Positions 21,106-44,302 of a stretch of 64,000 nucleotides of DNA are shown one piece after another. The stretch spans positions 4,867,346-4,931,345 of the forward strand of contig JASKMD010000030.1 in NCBI GenBank assembly GCA_030144725.1, written 5' to 3'. A program made the position numbers and the translations under genes. The notes beneath the pieces were generated by a model that did not search any database, was not told the DNA's origin, and saw only the letters and a program-made list of their open reading frames with translations. The first letter of the stretch is position 1, and every line of letters begins with the position of its first letter. This DNA is from Haematococcus lacustris (Eukaryota > Chlorophyta > Chlorophyceae > Chlamydomonadales > Haematococcaceae).

Positions 21106-24100
21106 ATGGTGGCAGCAGAATGAGTGGCAGCAAGGGGCGGCGCCTGCCTGCTTGCCAGCCCACCTGTGCTATGGTCTGGTGGCTTGGTAATTGTGGTGTG
21201 CGGCCACAGAGCTACCATCAACCGCTATGGCTTCAACAGCCTGGGGGCGGACGCAGTGGCTGACAACCTGCTCATGTTCCATAAGAAGGCGCGGGAAGAG
21301 CCTCACATCAAGTCAGGTAAGGGTCGCGCCTTACGCTTGATGTGAGTCAACCAAGGGTCTTAATCCCACTCAGCCCCTTTCCTTGCCCCTGACCCTGACC
21401 CTGACCCTGACCCTGACCCTGACCCTGACCCTGACCCTGACCCTGACCCTGACCCTGACCCTGACCCTGACCCTGACCCCGACCCCGACCCCGACCCCGA
21501 CCGCCTACTGCCACATGCTACCCTCCCAATGCTGACCCTGACTGCTGGTGTAGGGCCCAGGCACAGTGCAGTGTGGGGCCCAGGCAAGGGTATGGCAGGC
21601 GCAGGGCGAGGAGGGCTGCTGCAGGCCGTCCAGTCGTGGCCATAGGGCATCCAGGCTGCACCACCTGCAAGAGAGCTACACAGAAGCAGCCTGGCACCAT
21701 AGGTGGAGGGCGCAGGGCCAGCACCCAGTCAGGCCAGATGAGAGGTCTGAGCCAGGCTGTTGTCGCAGGCAGCTGCTGCCGTGCCTGTCCACTGCCTTGA
21801 CCCCATCCACCTCCTGCCCCTGCCCCTCACTGTTTCACTTGTTATCGTACTGGGCTGATCAATAGCAATCAACCCATGCCCCACGTCCAGGCTTGCTTGG
21901 CGTGAACCTGGGCAAGAACAAGAGCAGCAAGGACGCAGGCACGGACTACTCACTAGGTGCGTCTATACCAGGCCATGCCACACTACGCTCTACCCTGCCT
22001 CACCCGCTCACACGCCCCAAGCCCAGCCATTCCTTCATCACCGCTCCCTTCCCTTTCTCCCAAAGTCTCTTCCACCTTGACTCCTGGCCCTGCCCCCCGC
22101 CCCCTGCCCCCTGCCCCTGCCGTGTGTCAGGCTTGAACAAGCTGGGTGAGCTGGGTGACTATTGTGTGATCAACATCAGCAGCCCCAACACCCCTGGCCT
22201 GAGGGCCCTGCAGAGCCGCAAGGCCCTGGAGGAGCTGGTCACACAAGTCAAGGTGTGAGGAGCAGGTGTGAGGGAGAGGCTCACTCAAACAGGGGAGGCC
22301 TTGAGACAGGAAGCAGGGGAAGTCATGTAGCAGGGAGGCTGCAAGGGGCCCCAGCTCGGCAGCCTCCCAGACTGTCCCAGGCACAGCTGCTTTGGTGGGT
22401 GCAGCTCTTGTCGCTGCAGCAAGTAGCTGCTGTGGTGCTGCTGCGGCAGTGCTGTGCTGAGGCCAGCTGCTGTCATAGAAGAGTGTGAGCAGCTGGCTTG
22501 GGTCCACAGCGGGGTTAGCTGCAGCAGGGGGGTGTCCTCCTTGCCTGGCCCCAGCCCTGGCCCTGGTAGGCCTGCCCGCAGCTGAGCCGGGCTGCTGGCT
22601 GCAGGGGACACGGGACCGCATGCGCTGGGGCCCGGCTGGCCCCCCGCCCCTGCTCATCAAGATCGCCCCTGATCTCACAGATCAAGACAAGCAGGTGTGC
22701 AGGGCTGCACCACGGTCTGTGGCATTGGGTGATGCCAGCCTGCAGCCAGCCAGCCCTGCACCCTCCTCACCCTGGTCCCACCACACGCCACCTGAGCCTC
22801 AAGCTGATAGGCCATGCTAAGCTCATTTCTTCAACAACACTGCTACCCCTCGAACCACCCCCCCCAACTGACAAACTCCCAGCCCAGCCAAATCCCCGCA
22901 GCCACTGGTCCCCCTCCCCCTCCCCCTCCCTGCTGGCACTCTTACTTTCTGCCCTCCTTTCCTTGCAGGACATTGCCAGTGTGGCCCTGAAGCACCAGGT
23001 GGACGGCCTCATTGTGTCAAACACCACAATCACCCGCCCAGGTACTGCCACACCCATCACACCACGGCGAGGGCACACCACTGCCGCCTCTACCTGGGAC
23101 ATGGGGGTACAGAGGTTCAGGTGGCCTGGCCATGGCCCTTCCATGGCTAGCCTATGGCAGAGCCGCCCATGGCTCTGAACATAGGCTGACGCATGGCAGT
23201 ATGCATGCAAAGAGCTTGATAAGAAGCTGATACCCCATGCTTGGCTTCCTCATGGCAGCCAGGCAGCCAGACTTGCACACTGCTGTAATTGGTGGCAGGC
23301 TCTAAGCCATTGCTGTCCTAGTCTGGCTCCATTCAGTGTGACGGGTGGTGTGATGTGTTGCCTATTGTGATGATGGGGTGTGCAGGGGCTGTGGGGGACT
23401 ACCCTGAAGCCAGTGAGGCTGGAGGGCTGAGTGGGCCACCCCTCATGGCTCTCTCCACAGAGGTGCTCGCTGACATGTACCGCCTCACCGGCAGGGGTGA
23501 GTGGCTGGGTGCTGCTGCAGCCCCACAGGCCTGCTGCTGGCTGCACTGTGTGTTTGTCTCTCATCGCCTCTTCACCCTGCACAGGGTGGATGTGTCTCAC
23601 CCACACTGGTGCAGCCATCCATGTGTTGTGCCACACCCACCACCCCGCTGTGGCTCTGCTGAAGCTGTGCTTCTTGCTGGTTGCAAGCCGACGCTGACAG
23701 CGATGCTGTCAATTTGCCTCACGAAGGACCGTTTTGCCGGATGTCGATTGCCTTTGTTTGCAGGCAAGATTACGCTGATTGGGTGCGGAGGTGTGAGTTC
23801 CGGAGAGGATGCGTACGCCAAGATTCGGGCGGGTGGGTGCCGTGCGACTGCGCCACGCAGCTTGCGAGGGAAGGCTCGCACGTCCTTGGCTGACAGCGTC
23901 ACACCCGGCGTGCTGCCCCTGCAGGAGCGAGCCTGGTGCAATTGTACACCGCGCTGGCATACCAAGGCCCCGTGGTCGTGCCTCGGATAAAAGCCGAGCT
24001 GGCTGCGCTGTTGCAACGTGACGGCTTTAGCAGCGTGGCGGACGCAGTTGGAGTCGACCACGAGCCGGGTGGCTTGTACGCACGACCAGAGGATGAGAAA

Positions 24101-24130
24101 CAAGCCACGCGACGCTGGTGGATGTGGTAG
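19999..24130 (+). CDS. PYRD: Dihydroorotate dehydrogenase (quinone), class 2
   Basis: Eleven exons: 19999-20395, 20479-20556, 20889-20955, 21210-21316, 21891-21956, 22131-22252, 22605-22694, 22969-23041, 23386-23496, 23764-23832, 23925-24130. The phases agree throughout and give 461 residues. The enzyme oxidises dihydroorotate to orotate in pyrimidine synthesis, passing electrons to ubiquinone at the inner mitochondrial membrane. Visible motifs are [33 protein letters not shown] (catalytic Ser about residue 256), IVSNTT and [14 protein letters not shown] with [12 protein letters not shown] (FMN binding). The N-terminus has a basic stretch and a membrane span ([16 protein letters not shown]), as in membrane-bound class 2 enzymes. 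ATG 20062 is an alternative start. The first ATG lies 115 bases after the YIP1 stop. Confidence 0.95.
21067..21113 (+). repeat. CAG triplet run in DHODH intron 3
   Basis: A run of AGC/CAG units with few interruptions; a shorter run lies at 21017-21033. Intronic, so not translated. Confidence 0.85.
21387..21500 (+). repeat. CCCTGA hexamer array in DHODH intron 4
   Basis: About fifteen CCCTGA units pass into a few CCCCGA units. It resembles a telomere-like repeat superficially, but it is short, intronic and not the known algal telomere unit. Confidence 0.9.
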
Positions 24131-24411
24131 CAAAAGAGCAGCCAGGTTGTTTGGGAACACACCAACAAGCAACACAGTTGCACACTTCACAGCCAGCATT
24201 AAACTTGCAGCATTACTTGTCAATGTGTTCGATTGTGACGAAGGTTTGCCAATGATACACGCTGAAACAAGAAACACACATGTACCATATCTTGCCATCT
24301 CACTACCATCTGCCAAAGGCTCCAGTGTATATTGACTGCTGACGTACTCGTGTGATCGCACTGGACAGCAGTGCTGATGTGCGCAAGCCACAAATCGCCT
24401 GTAGGGGGCAG

Positions 24412-35766
<11,355 letters not shown>

Positions 35767-36154
35767 ATCGCTAGACCCTTTAGCGACCAAACCCCTTAGG
35801 AGCCGTCCATCGACCCGCAAATAGTGTCCTCACCCTATGCTATCGGCCTGTCGGTAGATTCAGTCGGTCAGAAGCACTTGTGTTCACCACTTTTGTGTGT
35901 TGTCGTGCATGATGTGTAAGAAACATGATCATCGCTAACATCCCAGAGTGCTCCTAGCTTGGAGGACACACACACCGAGTGTTTCCTAGCTGGAAGGGTG
36001 CTGAAAAATGATCCCTCCATGTCAGCACATGAGGCCTATGAAGGGGGTCAGGCGCTTAAGGAAGCTCTGGCCACACCCTCTAGGGCGCTGAAGTAGGCCA
36101 GGGTGGCAGCAGGATTACACAATCAGGGCTGTGATGGGTGTGCTATTTAGGGCT
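35767..36154. other. DDX41 upstream region
   Basis: The 5' leader and promoter of DDX41 presumably lie here. I see no TATA box and no coding motif. The segment ends where the Fanzor-like fragment starts. Confidence 0.4.
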
Positions 36155-36840
36155 ATTTAGGGCCCAAAGAACACCACCAGCTGCTTGGCACAGTTGTGGC
36201 GCTTCATGGACAGCTCAGCCATCTCCTTCTCCAACTGCAGCCATGCGCACAAGGCACACACATGGTGGCTGACATGGTGGCACCAGGTTAGGCATGGCAC
36301 AGTCAACTACTCTTTCACTTCATGCCCAACCCACCCCCTCTCAGTCCCTTACCCTCCCTCCCACCCACCCTCACCTTCTTGAAGAACTGCTCCAGCGCCC
36401 GGTCCTGGGCTCCGTACAGCCTCAGCCGCTGCCGTGCCCACTTGGGGTCCAGGTACACCTCCCACACCGCATCCCAGGTGGCCAGGGTGACGGTGATGTG
36501 CTTCAGGTTGGCCTCCAGGGAGGTGCCGGCTGAGCTTGCTGCTGCCAGGTGCTGGAGGTGGGGCTTGATCGGTGCTAGCCACCGCTCAGTGTCACGGCGG
36601 GCATTGTTCAGGCCGCTGGCATGCTTCACCTGGCCCTTGGTCAGCTTCCACCGGCGCAGCTGGTCTGCCATGAGCTGGCCTGACTGCGGATCCCACACCC
36701 CAGAGGCTGCGCTGACTGCCTGGGTGACGCCGAGGTCGATGCCCACCCCAATCTGTGTTTCTGGGTCAAACACATACTCACGCATCTTCTTCTTCTTAAC
36801 CATAACGCGATGTATTGTCCAGCCCTAGGATTCGCAACGT
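36155..36840 (-). pseudogene. Fanzor-like family 1 copy D1, N-terminal (RuvC-I) half
   Basis: The minus-strand frame 36803-36375 is intact. It reads MREYVFDPETQIGVGIDLGV, where the D of GIDLG is the RuvC-I aspartate, followed by TQAVSAASGVWD. It goes on through QLRRWKLTKGQVKHASGL, ITVTLATWDAVWEVYLDPKW and EQFFKK. A GTGAGGGTGG donor and an intron follow, with an acceptor before LEKEMAELSMKRHN and KQLVVFFG (36238-36165). The match ends there, so the RuvC-II, zinc-ribbon and RuvC-III parts are missing. This is the best preserved N-terminal half in the window and shows that copy A is frameshifted. Confidence 0.75.
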
Positions 36841-38018
36841 ACACAGTTGAACCCCCATTGAAAGCCATGCAGATTAGGATTAGGGTTACAACACGCAGGT
36901 AAGGGTTTACAATCTAACTGGCTAGAGGGCTACACTCGGGCGACCCCAACATTCAAAAAATGGCAGTAAACCGACCCCTGGTAGTAGGACGGCTGTAACT
37001 CTGCACTCACTGCGCCAAAATTTATGCTAGCTGGCTCAGAATGTAGCCAACCCATCCAGCTACCTTTCACCCATCCGGAATAGTTATCCAGTCAGTAGGC
37101 CGTGCACAGCAAAGCATCAAAGTTAGTAATTCAAATTTGAGCCGTTGCGGAGCATGCAGTCATCGCTGCGACCGCCCGCGTCGCTCAGGCTGCTCTACAC
37201 GAGCACGCGCGTCGGCAGCAGCAGTCGGATCGGAAAGCGATTGCGGCGATGTGGCAATAAGCCCACGTCCCCCCCATACCTGGAGGGCAGTGCCAAAGCT
37301 CGACCATTGGGACATACAACATGCTACTTACTAGGCTAAGCTCATCTAGGACATTGTAACAAACGCTCATACTCAGACAAGCCAAAAGCTCACTTTGGTA
37401 TTTGACCCCAACTCCCTTAGCCGATCTCAGGGCCAGGGCCATGCAGGCAGTCATACAACTCCACAACATGGCCGAATTTGGCCTCGGCTCCTCTAAGAGT
37501 TACACTCCCCTACATGCCATCCACCTGCGTGCAAAGTTTCATAGCTCAACTGCCACCCCACAGCCCCGTAGCCCTGATTCTGCTTGGAGAACATGATGTC
37601 ACTTTGAAGATGTCAAACTGATAGAGGCCTGGGCTGTTTAACGTGCGGTTTGTTCTAAGAAATGCGCCAAGGTGTCAAGAACAAACATTTTGTGGCCGTT
37701 TTCCTGTGGGTGCAGCAGAGTTCAATGTGATAAACGATATTGAAAACGGTGCAGAATTGAGAGAGTATTTGCATGAACATTACCAACCCCATGTTGGGGC
37801 CGCCCGAGCTACACAACACAGCGCAACACCCGTTGACAACTAGCAGCAGTGCAGCCTCAGCTCGTTGAAGCAGTCAGCAAGCACTTCATGCATTCACAAG
37901 GCTCAACAACAAGCCCATCTTGCCTGCTCCACAACAAGAGGAGGTTGCCACTGTGTCCGGTGTGCTATTTACAGCAAAAGCACCTCGGGCAAGGTGCAAA
38001 GGGCTCCATGTGCTACAC
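36841..38018. other. No gene recognised, 1.2 kb
   Basis: Between two Fanzor-like fragments. A 66-codon frame (37643-37843) reads FNVINDIENGAELREYLHEH and looks protein-like, but I do not recognise it and found no splice partner. Confidence 0.3.
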
Positions 38019-38975
38019 CAGCCCCCTTGTCCCTCACTAGGGCCTCCATTTGAGCCAGATCAGAAGTACCTACTAGCAGCCACTAGCAGCCACTAACTAG
38101 ATCCGACTCAAACAGTGTTATTGGGCTGTGTGGAGTAAACCCAGTGCACATGGCACATGAGCTGCCTACCACCTACACTATTGCCTGACCCGAGGGCTAT
38201 GATGTATAATTGGCATGACAAAACATGCACTAATTGTAAGCTGATGACAGCTCAACAAGGGGGGCACACATTACTGTGCCTCAGCAGGCTGCTGCTGCTG
38301 CTGCTCCTGGGCCTTGGGAGGCTTGTCTCGCAACCACTTGTAGCCCAGGCCAAGGTACTCCTTGCCCTTGGCTGGCACAGCTCCCTGGTCTGGCCAGCAG
38401 CACAGCTCCAGCGGGCGCCACCTGCTCACCCCAATGCGCTGCATGTTCAATGCTGCATTGCAGTCCCTGTTCAGCCACCTGCCTGGCTGTGGTGCTGGCT
38501 TGGCTTTGGCAGCCTTGCCCTTGCCCTTGCCCTTGGTGGGCTCAGCTGCCGGCTTGCTGCGCTTGGCTGGAGGGGGAGTGCTGGGCCCTGGCTCTGAGGC
38601 TGCTGGCTGTGTGGCTGCCTGGCTGATGCGTGGGGCCTGTGGGGGCTTGCGGGGGGCCACTACCGGGCACCACATCAGGCCCCGCACTGGCTGGCCACGC
38701 TCCTGGCTCCAGGCTGGGCGCACCAGGCGGGGTTCCACCTGCCCTGCTGGTGGCTTCCAGCCTGCAGGCCTTGTGGCACTGAGTTTGTCCAGCTCCTCCT
38801 CACAGGGCTGCTTGCCATTCACTGCTGAGCTGAACCGGCTGGTGCGATGCTCATCCACAAGCACCACCCTGCCTCGCCGCTGGCCTGCACCCCTGGGCCT
38901 GCACACCACCTTGCAGCAGGCTCTATACCTTCAACAGCCGGCACCAATACCTACTAGTGAGGGACAAGGGGGCTG
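38019..38975 (-). mobile_element. 0.96 kb segment with 22-bp inverted ends carrying a Fanzor-like C-terminal half (copy D2)
   Basis: Ends at 38019-38040 (CAGCCCCCTTGTCCCTCACT plus AG) and 38954-38975 are exact reverse complements. Between them the minus-strand frame 38909-38271 is open. It reads GRVVLVDEHRTSRFSSAVNG, then QPCEEELDKLSATRPAGWKP, VRGLMWCPVVAPRKPPQAP, a Lys/Pro/Ala linker (KGKGKGKAAKAK), RWLNRDCNAALNMQRIG (RuvC-III) and RPLELCCWP, with a Gln-rich tail and TAA. The paired cysteines of the zinc ribbon are replaced (FSSAVNG where CxxC is expected). The RuvC-I half is absent. Family 1 post-stop sequence (38205-38265) is shared with 835-884. The outer flanks do not show a clean target duplication. 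Confidence 0.7.
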
Positions 38976-39143
38976 ACAGCAACAAGCTTTTTAATTAGCT
39001 AAGCTGATCTGGCTGGGGCTAACATGAACTGTTGCCAGCCATCAGGCAGTCATCCAGAGCAGCTGCTGGCATCCAGTGTAGATTTAAGCAGTCCAGCCAC
39101 GGTCAGCTGGACAGAGTGCACCGGGGACATCAGTGGGGCCTGA

Positions 39144-40547
39144 TCAACTGCCAGGTCGCCATGCCTCCGGCTTGAAGTCTGTCCCAACTGGCTGGGCACC
39201 GGAATGCCCCGGCTGGTCAGGCGGAGAGCCAGGCTGTGCTCTGCTGCCCGCTCTGGATGCCTCCGGATGCATCTGCTGCAGCAGCCGAGACAGGTTTGGC
39301 CCTGATGCACCAGCTTGCCGAGCCTGCGAGACAAGTGGGGAGAGCAGGAGGTGCATGAGCTGCTCACCAGGCATGACTGGCTAGCGGGCAGCGAGCCATG
39401 CTGAAGGTAGCAGCGCTGGTGGATGGGCTGAGCACACTGAGCAGTTAGCATGATGGGGTCCACCACCAGGGCCAACACAACGTCCTTGAGGCATGACATC
39501 AGCAGCCAATTAGAATGCACTGCACAAGGAATGGTGTCAAGCCACACCACAGTCATGGGCTCTAGGCTGCTCACACATGTGGCTGTTCCTCGCAGCCCCT
39601 CCTCCCTTACCCCACCCATGACCCCACCGCCTGCTCCAAGCCCTACTCCCAACAAGGCTGCCTTACTTGGTTGCCCATGGCTTCTTGCCGGAGCCGCCGC
39701 AGCCTCTCTTGCTCATCTATTGCAGCAACCTTCTGGCGCATGACCTCAGCCTTCTCTGCCGACCTGCGGGCAGGGCGACAGCGATGCTCAAGGTGAACGC
39801 CACTGGAGGCTGCCTGCCTCCTTACCCTAGCACCTAGCGGCAAAGCCAGACTGCTGTTGATGACAGCAGCTTTCGTGACAGCTGAGCAGAGTGCATAGGC
39901 TGGCACTCCTGTCATGTGGGTGATGTCAGGGGGGGCGCCACTCATAGCTGTGCCTGGCATCCTCTTTGCCCACCAGCTCACATGCTCATCTCCTCTGGTG
40001 TAGGTGGCTGCTGCCTAAGCTTGCGCAGCCACATGCGCCACTCCGGCGGGATCTCACATGGGTCATACAGCATGTGGGGCGCATGCCATTTCACCTGACA
40101 GCAATGCAGAGAGCAGCGGGGGAGGGCCACAGATTGCACAGCCAGCCTATGCAGGCAATGCAATGCTGTGGACAGTGTGTGACACATGCTTCAACACACC
40201 TGGTTGGTGACAAGGTGCAGCACCTAAGCTACTTTTGAAGTACACCAGAGTCAGTCACCCACCCTAGCAAAGTATTACAGTCCTACAGTATGCAAGAGGC
40301 TCTTGCGTTGCGTCCAGAAAGGAAAGGCAACCACACCCACCTCGCGTTTCTCAACCTTCTCCCCTTTAATGGTTTCGTGCCACCTGCCGCACGGGTGCAG
40401 CGCGCATGCGTTGGTACACTATCTGATCGACAATCGCTTAACTGGGACATACCTCAGGTACACATTGCCCAGAGCATCCTTGCCCACGACCTCTTTCCCT
40501 AGAAGGCCGCGGATTGCGTCGCTAGCGCGGCTCAAGAAGCCCGCCAT
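39144..40547 (-). CDS. NDUFAF2: Complex I assembly factor NDUFAF2 (mimitin/B17.2L-like)
   Basis: Exons 40547-40453, 40383-40341, 40094-39982, 39763-39667 and 39323-39144 give 175 residues with consistent phases. The N-terminus is MAGFLSRASDAIRGLLGKEV, then VVGKDALGNVYLRWHETIKG, followed by YDPCEIPPEWRMWLRKLRQQ and PPTPEEM. A charged helix (AEVMRQKVAAIDEQERLRRL) and the closing FKPEAWRPGS complete it. The IPPEW..WL block is shared by NDUFA12 and its paralogue NDUFAF2. The charged helix and the F.P..W.P ending favour the assembly factor, which acts late in mitochondrial complex I assembly. The human protein has 169 residues. Confidence 0.88.
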
Positions 40548-40918
40548 GAGTCACCACTCACAGACTCCTTATATAGTAAGACAGTACGGACTTAGAAGCC
40601 GGCACTGCGACACGGCTATACATTGACTGGGGGCTTTGTAAAGTTTGGACACGTACCGCATGGGGCATGCTATTGCTATGCGCATGGCATGCAAGCCCAT
40701 CGGAGCGGCGTGATTTCCGGCTCGCGGCCGGTGTACATGATACAGACCGTGACGTGCACTACGCCTGTGTCCCGTTATGTAGCTTAGAAGAAAGGAATGG
40801 GCACAGCCAAGGAACAATCGCCAAAAGCTTGTGTGGGGCACTAGAGGCACTCACGCTTGCTTTAGCTTCCATACCTCCACGCGGACACGGCGCACCCCTG
40901 GACGTCCCACGGACCCGC

Positions 40919-41080
40919 TTACTCCTCCTTCATTAGCAGCACGTGCAAGGCTTCCTTTGCATCGCTAGCTTTGTTGGATTTGTGCCAAGCTTGCACGGTT
41001 AGCGCAAAACCCGTAGTTAGAACCCGCCCACCAGGCTCATTGCTCAGCCGAGCTCGTTTTGTTGCGAGCGTGAGAGGCAT
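40919..41080 (-). CDS. Small open frame, 53 residues, unrecognised
   Basis: Reads from ATG at 41080 (MPLTLATKRARLSNE) through FALTVQAWHKSNKASDAKEA to a Lys/Glu-rich end with TAA at 40919. The composition looks protein-like: basic start, an amphipathic segment, charged tail. The frame is open upstream, so it may be the last exon of a longer gene. No family is recognised. It lies between the divergent NDUFAF2 and long-exon genes. Confidence 0.3.
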   Translation of the reverse strand: MPLTLATKRARLSNEPGGRVLTTGFALTVQAWHKSNKASDAKEALHVLLMKEE

Positions 41081-41601
41081 CACGTATCCCGCGCGGCAAG
41101 CCCAAACCACCCCACAGGTGGGCTCAGCAAGGGATGTGGCTCGACACAACTACACTGCACCACTTGCACCAGCTGCCCCGCTGCATATCTTTCGCGTGCC
41201 TCCGCACCTGCGTCGTAGCTTCCCCATCTCCCGGATTGTCATCCTTCGACTGCAGTTGCTGTTGCGCCTAGCCACAGCAGAACACAGAGCAGTGAAGTCA
41301 CCAGCCACACAACGAGCTTCTACACATCAACCAGCAGGCAGTGTTGTGAACTATAGGAAGCTGGCAATCAACCTCTCTACCTTTGCGTAATACCCTTCCG
41401 TGTCTGCATGGCAAATGTGGCACAGACATTACAGGTTGAACAAGAGAGCTTGGCTGGTTACCTATGCAAGGACACATCGCTTGCAAGTGACGACCCGCCT
41501 TCACGCCTGGGCCCGCCTTGCCTACCCTGATGCCCTACAGACCGCGAACCTTGCCAGCGTACGCAGCTGGGCTGGGCCGGGCTGCAGCACGCTCTTGAGC
41601 A

Positions 41602-44271
41602 ATGTCACACAGGTATGTGCGTTGTGGTGTGTGGGTGGTGGCACGCTGCGGACTCACTCCAGGCACCCCAGCCCCCCCTGCTGTCACCAAGCACCCCCCA
41701 GACTGTCACTGCCACTTGCACTAGCTCTGCCCCCCTCCCCCACCGGCTCTGCCCCCCTCCCCTGCACACACAACACCTTGGACCTGTGCTGCCATGCCTT
41801 TACTGCGCCATGTCTGAGCTTGGACCTGTGCTGTGCCATGCTGTGCTGTGCTGTGCTGTGCTGTGCCATGCTGTGCTGTGCTGTGCTGTGCTGTGCCATG
41901 CTGTGCTGTGCTGTGCTGTGCTGTGCCATGCTGTGCTGTGCCATGCTGTGCTGTGCTGTGCCATGCTGTGCTGTGCTGTGCTGTGCCATGCTGTGCTGTG
42001 CTGTGCTGTGCTGTGCTGTGCTGTGCTGTGCCATGTCTGTATCAAAGTCCTGTATTCCCCTGCTTGTCCAGGCCTTATGCACAGCAGCTGGACAGAGGCG
42101 TGGAGGTACCCAGGATGAACAAGTACATGCAGGGCTTGCAGGTGAGTGACCACAGGGTCCCGTGTGCTCCCCCTTGCTGCTTGTGCCTGGTCTCAATCAC
42201 CCTACAACGCTGCTTGCCTGCCCAGGCCAGCGCTGAGCTGCTGCAAGCCGAGCCCTGCTACCCCCAGGCGGCATCTGCCCCTGCCCCTGCCCCTGCTCCT
42301 CCTTTGCAACCCAGTGAGGAGTTGGAAAACATAGAGGCAGAGCAGGGGGGCAGCCAGGCAGGCCCCAGGCCCCCCTCTGGCTGGCGGGGTCAAGCCCCCT
42401 ACCCTGTGCAGGGCGTGAGGGTGGCCCCCCCGGGGCCAGGACCCAGGTCTGGGGCCAGGGCGCCGGTGCAGGGGTGCGGGCAGGAGGTGCCCAGCATGCG
42501 TGGCCCTGGGCGGAGCAGTGCGGCATCCAGCCTGGCCTGCCCGCGTGACCTACTGCGATCAGAGCACCAGCACCTGCTGCTGCAGCAACAGCAGCAGCCA
42601 CCGCCCCAGAGGGGGAGGGGTCAGGGGCTGTTGTGTGTGGAGCTTGAAGAGGCGGGTGTGGCGCAGCAGGCTGCACTCCCCCCACAATGTGGCGTGTATC
42701 CTGGGTTGAGGCACAGGCAAAGGCAGAGGCAGGGGCAGGGGCAGGGGCAGGGGCAGGGGCAGGGGCAGGGGCAGGGGCAGGGGCAGGGGCAGGGGCAGGG
42801 GCAGGGGCAGGGGCAGGGGCAGGGGCAGGGGCAGGGGCAACATGAGCAGCAGCAGAGCCAGGGCTCACGTCAGGGGCAGCGGCAGCGGCTGCAGCAGCAG
42901 CCACCCCTATCCCTAGACTTGGAGCAGATCGAACAAACACGCCAGCTTCATGACAAGCAGCCAGCAGGCAGGGGTCAAGGGCGCCGCTCACCCAGCCTGC
43001 CGCGCTCTCGACCCTTGCGACAGCAGCAGCAGCAGCAGGGAGGCTCATGTAGTCAAGCTGGGGTGGGGCGCAGCCGGGGAGGCCACCGCAAACTCACTGC
43101 TCAGCCGCAGCCAATGCTGCCGGCTCTTCTGCAGCCGACCTCTTCCCCGCTGGCCCTGCTGCCGCCAGGCCAGTGGCCGTGCCCCGCCCCTCCTCATGCT
43201 GCAGCAGCAGGGGAGCAGAGCAGCTGCGGGGAGGAGGAGGGCAGCTGGGATGGGCAAGGCAGTGGGGTGGGCAGCCAGGTGCATGGCTGCTCTCCGCAGG
43301 CTGCTGACGTCCTGTGGCAGACAGGCACTGCCAATGGCAGAGGCAGGGGGCAGGAGGAGCTGGGTGGCAGCTGGGGTGTGAGGAGGCGCAGGCTCAGCCA
43401 GCAGGGTGCCCCTCAGGGGGAGGAGCTGGAGGAAGGTGGAGAAGGGGAAGGGGGGATGCGGGCAGCGGCAAGCAGAGAAGGGAAGAGGGGGCGCAGGGGG
43501 CCGCGGGGGGGCTGGTCAGGGGCTGGCCTGGACCCTCCAGGGACAACACTGGGTGGATGTGGGCTTCAAGGTGGTGGAGCTGGAAATGAGGGGCAGGTGG
43601 AGGGGGAGGGGGAGGGGGAAGCGGATGGGGAGGAGCTGGACCAGGAGGGGGGGCAGCAGCAGGGGGAGGAGGAGGAGGAGGAGGAGGAGGAGGAGGAGGA
43701 GGAGGAGGAGGAGGAGGAGGGGGAGGAGGAGGAGGAGGAGGAAGGGGAGCAGCAGCTCGAGCCTGGCCTCCAGGGCGTTGTGGCGCAAGGCATGATGGGG
43801 CTGTTGCAGCAGCAGCAGCAGCAGCAGCAGCTGCAGATGATGGCGCTGCTGTGCGGGGCGCAGGGTATTGGGCCAGGGCTAGCCAGCTTCCCTCCTCTAG
43901 CCTCGGCTGCCACCACCCTCGGCAGCCCCTGTGGCCCCCACATGGCCCCCCTGCTCCCTATCCCAGGCTTCAGCCCTGCCTCTGTCAAAGCAGCCATGCT
44001 GCAGCAATGGTCCGTCATGATGGCCATGGCAATGGGCATGCCAGCCATGGCCATGCCCCAACACCCACTGCCCTGCAAGCCCCCCAAGCGCAAGCACAAA
44101 CAGCCGCCGCCGCCGCCGCCGCCGCAGCAACAGCGGCAGTTTGGCAGAGTCAGCCGCCCCCAGCCCTCTCCCAAGGGCCCCCCCCAGGGCCCGCCCCCAG
44201 ACAGGCCGGGTCGTGGGCCCCCCCTGCACGCTCCCCCTGATGATGCAGATGATGATGTGGTGTGGGGCAGC

Positions 44272-44302
<31 letters not shown>

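Noticed and set aside
21387..21500. Interstitial telomere
   Set aside because: The CCCTGA unit does not match plant or Chlamydomonas telomere repeats and the array is short and intronic.
36155..38909. One intact Fanzor gene made of the two minus-strand pieces
   Set aside because: The C-terminal half lies upstream of the N-terminal half in the reading direction, so they are separate or rearranged fragments.
41833..42071. Start of the giant frame inside the CTGTG array (Cys/Ala-rich N-terminus)
   Set aside because: The array lies before a good acceptor at 42071. Phase analysis supports a short first exon at 41602 instead.
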